Source of the DNA: Galeopsis tetrahit
Taxonomy: Eukaryota > Streptophyta > Magnoliopsida > Lamiales > Lamiaceae
Assembly: GCA_963675135.1 (NCBI GenBank)
Contig: OY776121.1
Location: forward strand, 68,526,265 to 68,590,264
Reading direction: 5' to 3'
DNA length: 64,000 bases
Under the pieces are notes generated by a model, which was given only the letters and a program-made list of their open reading frames with translations, was not told the origin of the DNA and did no database searches. Position numbers and translations under genes: made by a program. This document shows, piece after piece, positions 43,819 to 56,400 of this stretch (its first letter is position 1; each line of letters starts with the position of its first letter).

Positions 43819-46020
43819 GTTTTTATTTTTGATCCAGCCCTACCGCCCCCCTCTCTCCTCCTCCACCTCCACCACCGACCATCCCACAACCACGTCCCGC
43901 CGGCCACCCTCCCCCACCTCCGACCACCCCCCCTAAATTCCCCATCCTCGTCCCGCCGTCCTCCACCCCCCTCCCTCCTCCTCCGCCAGTTTCCAGGCCG
44001 CCGGCGTCCCCGCCACCCCGCACCTCCCTACTTCATCCGTTTATGGAGTCCTTCTAGGACCTCCCTCTGCTCCCATGGCCGACGCCCCAAAGCTCGACGG
44101 CGCTTCGCCGGTAAGCTCTCCCCCACAGCCTCCTCAGTCGCCTACCCCTACGGCGATAGACGCTGATCGCCTCGGCCCGGAATGGCCGTCCCTCCCCCAC
44201 AGCAGAGTGCCTCCGTTTCGTGCCACGGCTCCCCGCCCCCCTCGGCCGATCCACGCCGCCCTCCGTCGGCCTCCACCCCTCCTGGTCGTCCCCCGTCACC
44301 TTACTCCTCCACTGGAAGTCCTCCGCCGCCGCCCTTGCGGGAGCAGGAGACTCTCCCAATGCCGCCTGACAGCTCGCAGCCCTTACAAGAGCAGGCTCCA
44401 TCTCCGATGACCCCTCCGTCCTTAGCCAATTTCTCCCCTGGTGAAATTGCTCTAGCTAAGCTTCTTATACCTCGGTTCCCGGGACTAGGCGCCTTTTTGA
44501 AATCCCATGATCAGTCCGTTCCCACTGGTGTTCACCTCCCCTCCTTGGAGGAACACTTTCCTGGGTTTATTGAGTTTCTCGAACCGTTTGTTGGCTTTCT
44601 ACCTGCACTGCCGTCTCCCACCTCGTTCGTGTCCGCCTTGGTCGGACAGAGCACCCCGGCACCGCCCTCTTCCGAGATGCCCACCTTGGCCGTTGGCATC
44701 TCCTCCACGAGCCCAGTCATTTTTCCTGATCACATGCGCCCATGTAAGAAGGGAGATTACTTCACGATCTCGATTGATAATGCCACGTTACAGGCTGGAG
44801 TGAACGAATTTAAGGATGCCTTGATTGGTCGCTTAATCACCCCTCGTGGAAAAGCCCCGATACCGTATGCTGAGTTGTCGAAGAAGCTCGTCGAGTCTTG
44901 GTCCCTCCATGGGAGCCTCTCTGTTGTACCAATCGGAAAAAGATTTGTTATTCTCAAATTCCACATTTTGGAAGAGCGCGGCCGTATTTTTAGAAGACGT
45001 GATTGGCAACTGGGCCCAGGTTCCATTCGTCTTCAAAAATGGTCTCCTGGTTTCAGTCTGAATCAGGCGCCGACTTCGATGGCTCAAGTTTGGGTACGCC
45101 TCCTCGGCCTCCCGATTGAACTCTAGCAGTCCACGGTTCTCTCGGCTGCGGCTTCGGCGATTGGCAAGCTCATTAAAATGGATGGTCACACAGCAGCCAA
45201 GACCATGGCTCAGTATGCTAGAATCTTGGTCGAAGTGGATATGAAACAACCTTTTTTGGAGCGTCTGGTCCTTGAATGTGAGGACGATTCGGTGACGGTG
45301 GAGGTTCTTTATGAGCAGCTTCCGGAGTTCTGCAACCACTGTAAGGTAGTTGGACACGTATATGCTCGTTGCGCTATGGGACAGGCCCCGCCGCCCCCTC
45401 GCGACGACTCCCGTGGTAGGCCCCGACACAGAAGACGGTCGAGGCCTTCTCCCTCAGACCTCCATCCCAGAGCACCCCCGCAGAACCCCTCCCCGGATAC
45501 TGAAGTCGATCCGGTCCCAATGAGCAACTCCTTCTCTAGTCTTAGCACGGATGAACCTTCAGAGGATCTCGTGGCTGCAGCGACCGACAACAGTCCGAAC
45601 TTGGAGGCTTCTGCCAACGACGTTCCATCCCCTACTCGAGCAGTCTCGACCCGTTCCAAGAAGAAACGGGGTAGCCCTAGGATGCCTGGGGTGAGCCTAT
45701 TCAATGAATTCGAGGCCAGAACATGCACGAACTACACTATCAGCCAACCAACAGGGCTTGATAATGATTTCTCCCGTGTCTCCAAATTCAAGGGCAGTAG
45801 GGGCGATGCGTTTGACCCTCCATAGTCCTTCACCTGATTACAGATTCCTAGATTTCTTAGATTGAGTAGTTTTATTGGAATTTATTATCGCTTTTATTGC
45901 TAGATCGTACTTAGGGTTGCACAATTTTTCGATGGTAACCCGGCCTCTGGTTTCGGCTTGTGAACTAATGGTTTTTATCTTTTCTTCCTTTTTTTAATCC
46001 GAAAACCTTTTTATTGTCGC
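43819..46020 (+). mobile_element. LINE-type fragment with ORF1 only
   Basis: A C-rich leader (43840-44070), a DUF4283/CCHC ORF1 and about 190 bp of trailer. No endonuclease or reverse transcriptase ORF2 follows; the next features are Stowaway MITEs. No poly(A) tail or target duplication that I can defend. Confidence 0.55.
44182..45825 (+). pseudogene. LINE ORF1-type protein (DUF4283 plus CCHC zinc knuckle), one internal stop
   Basis: Proline-rich N-terminus (to about residue 75), then a DUF4283 domain at about residues 190-314: ALIGRLITPRGKAPIPY, SLSVVPIGKRFVILKF, QVWVRLLGLPIEL. A TAG at 45124 sits exactly where this family has a Trp (LPIEFW-like), consistent with TGG to TAG. The same frame continues into CNHCKVVGHVYARC (CX2CX4HX4C), an Arg/Ser/Pro-rich tail and a stop at 45823-45825. 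An alternative ATG at 44074 gives a plausible N-terminus (MADAPKLDGASP) in another frame, suggesting a frameshift near 44200. Such proteins bind nucleic acid in plant L1-type LINEs. Confidence 0.8.
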
Positions 46021-46058
46021 AGTAATTATTTTTAACAAAAACAAAAAGTTTTTTATTA

Positions 46059-46415
46059 CTCCCTCCGTTTTTTATTAAATGTCACTTTGCCTTTTTCAAT
46101 ATTTTTTAAATAAGTGTCATTCTACACTTTTTTCTTCAAGTTTGACAATTTTACCCTTGTACATTGTACTCCCTCCATTTTCTTTACCTTGATTTAAGTT
46201 TTTTCTCTTTTGAATATAATACTATAACATAAATCATGCATAAACCTTAATTATTGTATACATGAATATCATCTACAATATTGACCACATTCATTACTAA
46301 ACATAAATTTAATATTAAAATTAGTTATCATTAATGAAGGGTAAAATTGTCCATGATTATATATCTTAATATGTTGAAAATTGTTAAAATGACACTTATT
46401 TAAAAGTGGAGGGAG
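46059..46415. mobile_element. Stowaway-like MITE with a nested end
   Basis: CTCCCTCCGTTTTTTATTAA ... AAAGTGGAGGGAG with TA flanks. The arms AATGTCACTTTG/AATGACACTTA pair. A further CTCCCTCC at 46170 suggests a nested insertion. Confidence 0.65.
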
Positions 46416-46430
46416 TAGTAAAATTTTATA

Positions 46431-46713
46431 CTCCCTCCGTCCCACAGGAATTTGCACACTTTCCATATATGGATGTCCCATGCCAATTTGCACACTCCAT
46501 AAAAGGAAATATCTTCACAACTCTCACTCTTGAAATATACTCATATTTACTCATATGCCATTACTTTTTCACACTCAATCTACTTTTTACTTTACTTTAT
46601 TCATAAAAATTTACAAAACTACCCCTCAAAATATCAATCATTACACCTTTTTTTACACATTTCTTAAAATGTGTGCCGGTCAAAGGGTGCAAGTTCCTCC
46701 GGGACGGAGGGAG
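46431..46713. mobile_element. Stowaway-like MITE
   Basis: 283 bp, CTCCCTCCGTCCCACAGGAA ... CTCCGGGACGGAGGGAG between TA and TA, starting 15 bp after the previous MITE. Confidence 0.82.
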
Positions 46714-47069
46714 TATAAACTAATCAACATTTATGCAAATATGATTGTCATTTTTCTAAACCAACGAACTAAAAAAAAGGGGGAAAAAAGGCAGCATACA
46801 CGTTATTATTCTCACTGCTATCATTTAAATTCTCAATTCACATTTCTCCACGCAAATCAAGCGCCTCCCTAAGTCTACATAAGTTCATTATTAATACCCC
46901 ATCGGTCTATGAAATGTAATTTGTCTTATATTTTTTTTTTCACTAAACATAGTTTTATACACTTTATGAAAATTATCACCTTTCAAATATCACTTAATTA
47001 TTTAATTTATCATCAATTTTATTTATAAACAATCATTTTATTCAAAATGAACTCCACAATATCTTATAA
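46714..47069. other. AT-rich spacer, no gene
   Basis: Nothing coding. CCCCATCGGTCTATGAAATG at 46898 resembles another eroded MITE end. Confidence 0.4.
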
Positions 47070-47884
47070 CGACATCTTCAACCACAAACTCTAAAATGAA
47101 ACTCTAAAATACTATTTTTCGTACTCTATTTTAAAAACCTTCTCCAACCATAAAACTCTATAACTTACTCTATTTATTATTTTATTCATTTTTAATATAT
47201 TACAATCATTAAATAATATATTTATCTTAATATTTAAATTAATTTATACAATTAAATTAAATTACAAATTAAATATTATTGATTTTATCAAAATCATAAA
47301 ATGTAAATAAACTTGTAATTTTTAATATTACTTTTATTTAAATATAAAATTACGAAACATATATATAATGATGTAAAATGATATGTGTGAGTATAATCTA
47401 ATACAACATAATTACACTCATTACGTTTAAAATATTACTCTTGTGTATCGTTTTTTTATTATTTATATTTGTATTTCTTTTCAGTTTGTGTTCAATTATT
47501 TTAATATGTCGGGCGTTATATGTAGCTAGGTAATGAGTGCATGTATGTCCGTTTTAATATGTAATGTATTTCATATTTAATATATAATGTATGTTTTCTT
47601 GTATTTTACGTTATTTTTTTGTTGGTAATAATAATACACCCAAAAAAAATATATATATAACAATATAATTGTAATTATATTTAACAAAAGAACTCTAATT
47701 ATTAATATAGAATTGTAATACAGAATTGCAAATATTAATAAAATAATAGATATAAAATATAGAGTTTTGAATAGTGAACTTCATATAACTCTATTTTAAA
47801 TCTTCAAAATAGAGTACGGTTGGAAGAAGACGAAACTCTATTTTTGAAGTTTTACTCCATTTAAGAGTATGGTTTGAGTTGCTC
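47070..47884. mobile_element. Harbinger-like MITE, second family member
   Basis: Relative of 21391-22036 in opposite orientation: CGACATCTTCAACCACAAAC ... AAAATAGAGTACGGTTGGA ... GGTTTGAGTTGCTC, flanked by TAA (47067-47069, 47885-47887). The shared inner phrases TACTCTATTTTAAAAACC and ATAGAGTTTTGAATAGTGAA identify the family. No ORF. Confidence 0.65.
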
Positions 47885-48209
47885 TAATAAAACTTATGTC
47901 TCATCCCAATAAAACTATATTTGGTGGATGGAGCGAGTATTATTTTTTTAAGGAGAATTTGAGTTTTTTTTTTTTTTTTCTGTAAATTACATCAATTTTA
48001 TTTTTAGTCATATTAATTTTCTCAATTTGATTTTGATCTCTCAGTTTAATTTTGACCATGTTCATGTACGTTGTACGTAGACCAAATCAAAGTCTGAAAG
48101 CTAATACGACCAAACGTAAAAAAAAAAAGTGTAACTAATTAAGAAGATAAAAAATATCGTTTTATTTTCCATTTTTTTAATATATAACATCTATTGAAAA
48201 ATAAAATAA

Positions 48210-50215
48210 GTCAGATATATAGTATGCTTGATTGATCAAAGTGTCATTTGGGAATGACTTTAATGCTCAAACGAGAAATTTTAATTTCCACAAATTATAT
48301 ATTTTAGTCCGTATGTATATATATTTTGGAGGAAATTTGTTTTTGGTACTCTTAAGTTTGAGTGGTGCTTGATTAGAGATTGGGTGGATTAAATTGGAAT
48401 TGAAATTGAAAAAAATGAATTGAAGTAATTCATGAATAGTAATTGTGTTTAAATGGTGTTTGGATAAAAATTGAAGAGTTGAGTTAGGGTGGATGTATTT
48501 TTATTAAAAAAAAACATTTTAAGAGTGTAAAAGTTATTGTGTAAATGTGAAAAATATGATACTCCCTCCGTTCCGGAATTATTTGCACAATTTGACCGGC
48601 ACAATATTTAAGAAAAATGAATTTAGTGGTTGGTGATGTAAGATAAATGATGAGTATTTTAGATGATTGATTGTAAAGTAAAATATATGTAAAATGAAGG
48701 TGACAATTTTAAAAATAAAATGATGTTAAAAGAATATTAATTTTATGGGATATTTTCATATTAAGAGTGTGCAAATAATCTTCGAATATTCAAATAAGAA
48801 AAACGTGCAATTAATCAACTCTAGATAGAGTCGTCTTTGTAAAATTAAAACATAAGATAGAGTAGTATTTTGTAAAATTAAAACATAAAAAAATTATTTT
48901 ATAATCACTCAAACCTAAATAAATAAAAAAATCATCTATATTTGGCGTAAACCTTTAATTTCTTTATGAACCAACCATTCCCTAGTTTTTTTTTTTTTTT
49001 TTTTTTTTTTTGCCTTTTTTCCCCCCTTTGCATACGTTAGGATAAAAATCCAAGGACAACCCAAGTACCAAGTCAATTTTAATTAGCATAAGTTTCTTTT
49101 TTTTTTTCTTTTTTGCATTAATTAGCATAAGTTATCACAAGTCGCATCCGTATGATTGATTGACTGTATCCGTGGAATAAGGACAGTGCTAACTAGGTCC
49201 ACAAATAGTCTACATCTATTTATTAAGGCTAAATTTAGTCCTTATAATTTTCTATCTTTTTTTAAATTGTTTTAAAAAAGTTAAATGTATTATTCTCTAT
49301 TTCAACTTATAAAATAATGGACTAAATTGGTACATCAATTTTTTTGTGACCAAAACAAAAATTAATTATAAAAAAATAGATTAAATTAATACATAACTTT
49401 TTTATAACCATTTCAAAAAAGAGAAAGTTTTTTTTTTTGAGAAAAAAAAAAGGGTCGAAAGTTAAGAAACTAAATTGACTTATATCCATATTGCACCCTT
49501 TGAAAAATGGTTTCTTTCAATAATTTTAAACTTTTTTCTTAAGCACATGGTTTCATAACAAAATAAAATTACAAAATTAGTCACACGTACAGCGTAACAA
49601 ATTAAAGAAATTGATCATGTTTCTATCACTTGGCTGTTAATTACTCCCTTCGTCCCGTAATTACTTACACAGTACTTTACTTGTACACTCTTAAAATTTT
49701 ATTTAATCGATAAAATACATAATTTTAGGTATAATAAATAATATTTTATTGGTTTGAGTAAAAATGAATGAGACTATCAATTTTGAAACAGATCGAAATA
49801 ATAATTTATAACTAATTTATTAATATAATTCTATAAAATAGGTTTTAAATAAAAATCTTACTTGTTTAATTTACTTTCACAATATAATTTTTTAATTTAT
49901 GTGAAAAGTCAAATCAGCCAAAGACTGAGTATTTTGTAAGAAAATGAAAGTTTATTTTAATTATGTCACATTATAAGAAAATAAATCTTGAATATGATCA
50001 CAGGCCAATTGAAAAGGTACCGATTTCAATTATTGAGGCTCTTTTTCCACGTAAAATTTATTGTGAACATTAATGTAATATTGTACGTTTTGCTATTTAA
50101 ACCAAATGTGGAAATTAGAGGATAGGAAATTAATACTGAAAGTCTTCGTCTTCGTATTCCATTATATATGTCTGGTAGCGTTTGTTCGATCGATCTTTTC
50201 AAGCCTTTCTACATC
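48210..50215 (+). repeat. segmental duplication, right member
   Basis: Counterpart of 24390-30390 (see there). This copy lacks the Mutator-like MITE but has its own insertion at about 48330-48940, which includes the Stowaway-like element at 48562. Confidence 0.7.
48562..48805. mobile_element. Stowaway-like MITE, right end eroded
   Basis: CTCCCTCCGTTCCGGAATTA followed by the same interior as 38923-39217 (TTTGACCGGCACAAT, TTTAGTGGTTGGTGATGTAA). The right arm is degenerate around 48780-48805. Confidence 0.65.
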
Positions 50216-50553
50216 TTATGCCAATTGTGCATATGTAATGTAGTACTATTTTTGAACACGCCATGCCAATAATTCATGGTTCTGTCTTTGGATTAATTCT
50301 TAAGGACAATAATCAATTAATTAGAAAATTGACTCCCGGCCCTTTAAACAATAATAACACAATTAAATAGTAATAAATCTATATTGCATGTACACAAAAA
50401 TGTGATACATCAAAGGAGGTTCTTTTATTTTATTATTATTAATTGTTTTTAAATTCTTATTAATTTTTGTATTGAATTTCATTTTGATAACACAATTGTT
50501 TTGGGCCAAAATAAAATTTAAGGTGGGATCATTTCAAATAATATATGTAAAAT
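48806..50553. other. AT-rich spacer, no gene
   Basis: Poly(T) tracts near 48985 and 49430, a lone MITE end at 49646 (CCCTTCGTCCCG) and the duplicated blocks. No coding potential. Confidence 0.5.
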
Positions 50554-50779
50554 TATAAAGGCTTAGTAGATACACCTCCCACTTCTGGAAATACACCCTT
50601 TAATTAGTATTAGTTAGTTAGTTTGTTAAGAGCAGTTAGTTGGTTAGATTAGAGGCGATTAGTATATATACTCTTCTTGCTTATTTCAGTTAAAACAACA
50701 CACAATTCCTTTATCTCCATCTCAGTAAATTCAAAGCTTTCAAAGCTTTCTTTCATGGATTCTATTTTGCAATCCTACA
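50554..50779 (+). repeat. 5' LTR of copia-2
   Basis: 226 bp with a tandemly repeated CAAAGCTTT; TATATATACTC near 50663 is the likely promoter. Confidence 0.92.
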
Positions 50780-50893
50780 TGGTATCAGTTTCAAAGCAGA
50801 TTCGATCCTAATCCGCTCAAAATCCCCTCCGTTCTTAGGCTTATTACCTACAAAACTTTCTATCTTCCCGATTGATTTTTTTTCTGCAATTTC

Positions 50894-53800
50894 ATGGCGC
50901 CGGTTGTCACCGACCCAAACTCCCTCGATCCGGCGAAGAATCCTTTCTCCCCTCTGGCGTTACACCAAAACGACAATCCAGCGGTGGCTATCGTCCTTGA
51001 ACCCCTCGACGGCACCAACTATGTTTCTTGGAGCCACGCGATCAAAAGGGGTCTTAGCGTCAAGAACAAGGCTCGCCTGATCGACGGTACACTCAAAATC
51101 CCATCGGAGGTAGATGATTCAGACACTTATGCTGCCTGGGTAAGAGCAAACGATCTCGTATTAATGTGGATTTTAAACTCTATCATCCCAGATATTAAAC
51201 GAACCCTAGAGTATTTCTCTGTTGCAAAAGATGTTTGGGATGAACTGCAAATTCGCTATGCTTTATCTGATGGAACTAGAGTATATCATTTAGAGAAATC
51301 CCTAAGTTCTATTGCTCAAGGTTCTCAATCCCTAGTTAGCTATTATAATCAGTTTAAATTTCTTTGGGATGAATACTTGAGTTTTAGGCCTGTTCTTAAA
51401 TGTTCTTGTGGAGCAATGGATGGGTGCACTTGTGATTTGCCTAAATTGATGTCTAAAACACAAGAACAAGACTCTGTTATGAAATTCTTGGTAGGCCTTA
51501 ATGATTCCTATAGTTCCATTAGAAGTCAATTTTTGTTGCAATCTCCCTTCCCTCCTCTATCCAAGATTTATGGTTTGTTGCTTCAAGAGGAATCCCAAAG
51601 AGCCTTAAACACCACCTCTGATCCTATTCAGCCAGATTCTATTGCTATGATTGCAAAGAATTCTAAATTCTATAAGGATACAAGGAAACCTCTTAAATGT
51701 GGTCACTGTGATGGCTTGGGTCACACCATAGATAGGTGTTTTCATATCATAGGCTTTCCCCCCGGTTGGAAAGGTCTTAGAGGTCGCACCACCAAATTTC
51801 CCAATAAAACTGCCTCTACATCCTCCAAACAACCCATCCAAACTGAAACTTCCAGGGAGTATAATCCTTTGATTGACCAAGAACTTTTTAACAAGTTTAT
51901 TAGCTTTTCTAAGTCACAGATATCTGGTGAGGGGAAGAGCATTGCTCACTCTGTGGCAGGAGCTTCCACTGTGCAGATTGAGGATCCCTCTACATCCAAA
52001 GATTCAGGTATGTCTTCTAACCTAAGTCACAATACTGTCAAACTTGCCACTTGGATATTAGATACTGGGGCCACTGATCATATGGTTTTTGATGCATCCT
52101 TGTTTTCCACCCCACCTTCTGTAGCTAATGTCATGATTTCTTTACCCAATAATGCCACTTCTACAGCCACTCTCATGGGAAACATTGTGATAAATGAAAG
52201 CCTAACTTTATACAATGTTTTATATGTGCCTGATTTCACATTTAACCTTCTATCTATTAGTCATCTAACTAGATACTCTAATTGTACTGTTAGTTTCTTG
52301 TCCTCACACTGTGTTTTACAGGACAATACATCCAAGATGGTGATTGGTACTGCTGATCAAGTTAGAGGCCTTTATATTTTACAAACTGCCCATCCCTCTA
52401 TTAACTCTACTATTGCACATTCTGTTGATGCTAATAGCATAGTTTCAAATTCTTGTAATTTTGAACTTTGGCATAAAAGACTAGGTCATATACCTAGAAG
52501 ATGTATGTTGCACATACATGAACTGAATATTAATGCTTCTGAATCTCAATATAAGTGTTTGATTTGTCCTTTAGCAAAACAAAAGAGGAAACCTTTCCCA
52601 TTAAGTACATCCACCTCTGTTCTCCCTTTTCATTTAATTCATTGTGATGTTTGGGGTCCTTTCTCTATGGTTTCTGCTACTGGTCATAGGTTTTTCCTCA
52701 CTATTGTTGATGATTTTAGCAGATGCACATGGATCTACCTCTTAAGGGCTAAAAGTGATGTTCAATACTCCTTAGAAAATTTTCATAATATGGTTCAAAC
52801 TCAATTTGACACTAAGATCAAAACTGTTAGAAGTGACAATGGCACTGAATTTCTCCTCTTTGATTTTTATCATAAGTATGGTATTCTCCATCAAACTTCT
52901 TGTGTTGAAACACCCCAACAAAATGGGATTGTTGAGAGGAAACATCAACACTTACTTCAAGTTGCTAGAGCTTTTATGTTTCAATCTTCTATGCCTTTGA
53001 AATACTGGAGTGAATCCATAAAAACTGCAGCATATGTTATCAATAGGATTCCTTCTCACAATCTTCAACAAAAATCTCCCTTTGAGATGTTATACAACAA
53101 GAAACCTGAGTACTCTTTCCTTAAAACTTTTGGATGTTTATGTTTTGCCAACACTCTAACCTCTAACAGACACAAGTTTGAACCTAGAGCCACAAAATGT
53201 GTTTTTCTTGGCTATCCCCTTGGTACCAAAGGGTATAGACTTTTGGACATCACCACTGGTAAGATTTTTATTTCTAGAAATGTGAGGTTTTATGAGGACA
53301 CTTTTCCCTTCTCTGAACCTGTCCCTACTATCCTTCACAACTCTAAATTTCCTTCTTGGGCCAACACTTTTGATGATATTGATGATCACTTTGTCCATTT
53401 ACATGATATTGCTACTGTGCCTGATAATACTACTCTGCCTGATAATACTACTGTGCCTGATAATACTACTTTGCCTGATCATACTACTGTGCCTGAAAAT
53501 ACTACTGTGCCTGATATTCAAAATCCTAATACTTCTGCCCCTGTTGTCCCTGAGGTTCAACAATCCTCAAGACCTTCAAGGACTAAATCTCAACCTGCCT
53601 ATTTACAAGTTTATGAGACTTCTTTACCTGCATCTCTTGATCATACTAAACATCTTTCTTCATCTGCTGGAAAACAATATCCTATACAAAATTTTTTGTC
53701 TACTACTAGGCTTACACCTCCTTATAAAAAGTTTATTGCCTCTATATCCCAAATTCAAGAACCCAAAAATTATAAGCAAGCTGCTTTGGATATAAATTGG

Positions 53801-55305
53801 GTTTCTGCTATGAATCAGGAATTAGATGCTCTAAATAAGAATAACACATGGTCTCTTGTTAATCTCCCCAAAGACAAACATTGTATAGGTTGTAGATGGA
53901 TTTACAAGATTAAGTATAATTCTGATGGCAGTATAGAGAGGTACAAGGCTAGGTTAGTTGCCAAATGATATACACAACAAGAAGGCATAGATTACTTTGA
54001 CACCTTCTCCCCTGTTGCTAAAATCACTTCTGTAAGAATTCTATTGGCTGTAGCTATTTCTAAAAATTGGCATATTCATCAACTAGATGTTAATAATGCA
54101 TTCTTACATGGTGATCTTGATGAAGAGATTTATATGGTTCCCCCCCTGGTCTCACTCCTTCTCCTAATAACAAAGTATGTAGATTACACAAGAGTCTCTA
54201 TGGTTTGAAACAAGCTTCAAAACAGTGGTTTTCTAAGTTAACCACTTCTTTGCTATCTCTTGGTTTTATACAGTCCAAAGCTGACACCTCTTTGTTTACA
54301 AGACTCAATGGCACTGATTTCACTTCTATACTTTGTTATGTTGATGACCTCATTATATCTGGGACTAATCTTCTTATAATTCAGTCCATCAAGGCACACT
54401 TACACAGCAGGTTCACTATTAAGGATCTTGGTCCTTTAAAGTATATCTTGGGCATTGAGATTGGCAGAAACAGTAAAGGCCTAACTCTTTGTCAAAGAAA
54501 GTATACTCTTGATTTACTTAATGATTCTGGATACTTGGGAAGCAAACCTTGCTCCACCCCAATGGATTCCAAAATTACCTTTGATTCTAACTCTCCTCTT
54601 CTTGCACAGCCTGACCAATACAGGAAATTAGTGGGCAAGCTTTTATACTTAACTGTTACAAGGCCTGATATCTCCTATGCTGTTCAGACCTTGAGTCAAT
54701 TCATGCAAAGTCCCACTGATTCCCACTTAATGGCAGTTCATAGGGTTCTAAGATACCTAAAAAGCAACCCTGGAACTGGGCTTTTTTACCCTGTTACTAA
54801 CACATTTAAACTTCATGCCTTTTCAGATTCTGATTGGGCCAGATGTGTACACACAAGAAGAAGCATCACAGGGTATAGCATATATCTTGGGCACTCCCTG
54901 ATCTCTTGGAAATCAAAGAAACAGACCACTGTTAGCAGATCCTCTGCTGAGGCTGAGTATAGAGCCTTAGCCTCCACTACTTGTGAGCTTCAATGGATAC
55001 ACTACATCCTTGCAGATTTAAAGGTGCAGCATTCTACCCCTTCCAACATGTACACGGATAGTAAAAGTGCGTTCTCCATTGCTCACAATCCATGTCTCCA
55101 CCAACGAACCAAACACATAGCTTTGGACAATCATTTCACTAGAGAAAAGATTCAAGAAGGTCTTCTTACTCTCGTCCATATCCCTACTGAAGATAACCTT
55201 GCAGATATCCTAACAAAGCCTCTTCCACCAACTCCGTTCATGGTGCACAAATCCAAAATGGGCATGTTGGATATACACTCCCATTTTGAGGGGGGGGGGG
55301 TATAA
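50894..55305 (+). pseudogene. copia-2 Gag-Pol, two lesions
   Basis: Gag starts MAPVVTDPNSLDP with LDGTNYVSWSHAIKRGL; CCHC knuckle CGHCDGLGHTIDRC from residue 269; protease WILDTGATDH (Asp 390); pre-integrase LWHKRLGH; integrase D585, D648 and E681; a hexapeptide repeat between integrase and RT; then RT and RNase H (FSDSDWA). At 53966 a TGA stands where the family motif RLVAKGY has Gly (GGA to TGA). Near 54140 a C-run of seven is one short of the eight needed, shifting the frame until 54205 (LKQASKQW). After that YVDDLIISG and RNase H are open to 55305. Apart from these two changes it is full length. A complete Gag distinguishes it from copia-1. Confidence 0.9.
53413..53515 (+). repeat. 18 bp minisatellite inside copia-2 pol
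   Basis: Nearly six units of ACTGTGCCTGATAATACT, encoding TVPDNT-like hexapeptides (variants TLPDNT, TLPDHT, TVPENT). Located in the spacer between integrase and RT and in frame throughout. Confidence 0.9.
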
Positions 55306-55517
55306 AGGCTTAGTAGATACACCTCCCACTTCTGGAAATACACCCTTTAATTAGTATTAGTTAGTTAGTTTGTTAAGAGCAGTTAGTTGGTTAGATTAGA
55401 GGCGATTAGTATATATACTCTTCTTGCTTATTTCAGTTAAAACAACACACAATTCCTTTATCTCCATCTCTGTAAATTCAAAGCTTTCTTTCATGGATTC
55501 TATTTTGCAATCCTACA
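55301..55517 (+). repeat. 3' LTR of copia-2
   Basis: 217 bp, lacking the 9 bp duplication of the 5' LTR. Confidence 0.92.
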
Positions 55518-55522
55518 AAAAT

Positions 55523-56030
55523 GTATCATTTTTAATATATATTAGAAAATTTTAATATTAAAGTGCATCATTTTTTAAAATTTTACTTTATTTTACATGT
55601 ATTATTTAAACGGACTATAGCCTTATCCTGTACGCATTTAACGTTTCGATAAAAATCGAGACATAACTCTAATCTAGAGGACCATGTACGGGCTAAACAG
55701 GTCATTAACGGGCAACACACTAAATATTCAATAAATTTAACTTTTTCCAAAACATAATTTTAAGTGTTTTATAAATTTAGTTGTAAAGAGCCTAATACTA
55801 GGTCAGTTTATACAAAAAAAATGGAATTGCATATAAACTCAATTAAATTCGCTCCTCAACCCGCCCCACCCAACCCAACCCGCCGTCCGCTGCCGCCTCC
55901 CTCGCCACTGCCCTCCCGCTTTTATTTTCTTTATGGTTATTCTCCCACTCCCCCTCCCCACACCCCAGCCGCCCCCCAAGTCCTCCCTTTCTCTGCGCAA
56001 GAAAAGGTATGTCTTTTTTTCTCGACACAC
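55523..56030. other. spacer with a C-rich stretch, no gene
   Basis: A C-rich patch (55850-55990) produces short frames on both strands with low-complexity composition only. No family is recognisable. Confidence 0.4.
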
Positions 56031-56400
56031 CAGAGTCAATTATATACGCTCTCGTCGATAAATTATTGTCGGCGAGAGTGTATATGATCGATCTAAAATT
56101 GTCGAATTAAAAAAAAATTGACAAACTATTGTTGGTCATTTACACTCTTGTTGACGAATTATTGTCTATAGATAATGGGAATTGATGATTTCTATTAAAT
56201 GACTTACATGTATATATACAACTAAGAATTGAGTAATATATATATATATATATATGGAAACTGCCTATCTAATGTGTGAGATTAGAGGAAAATACAATCA
56301 ATATTAATTCTACAATATATACATTAATTATCTCTTATATTGTCGACGGGAGTGTATATCGTCGACACTGGTTTGTCAAAATTTATAAATAAAATTAAAA
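56031..56400. repeat. short inverted and direct CTCTCGTCGA motifs
   Basis: TACGCTCTCGTCGATAAATT and the inverted GTCGGCGAGAGTGTATA lie 10 bp apart at 56047-56086; degenerate versions recur at 56142 and 56340 (GTCGACGGGAGTGTATA). Probably remnants of a foldback or MITE; class unknown. Confidence 0.4.

Larger units (their letters stand above)
50554..55517 (+). mobile_element. Ty1/copia LTR retrotransposon, copia-2
   Basis: 4,964 bp, LTRs 50554-50779 (226 bp) and 55301-55517 (217 bp), 5 bp duplication AAAAT (50549-50553, 55518-55522). LTRs begin TATAAAGG and end CCTACA (TA...CA). They differ by one substitution (CTCAGTAAAT against CTCTGTAAAT) and a 9 bp tandem duplication in the 5' LTR (TCAAAGCTT), so the insertion is young. 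Primer site TGGTATCAG at 50780 and a G-run polypurine tract at 55286-55300 are present. The coding region carries one stop and one frameshift. Confidence 0.93.

Noticed and set aside
44054..44401. Minus-strand ORF opposite the LINE ORF1 start
   Set aside because: Low-complexity antisense of a proline-rich coding stretch.
55764..56087. 107-codon ORF with proline-rich middle
   Set aside because: Arises from a C-rich patch between AT-rich flanks; no start context, motif or neighbour supports it.
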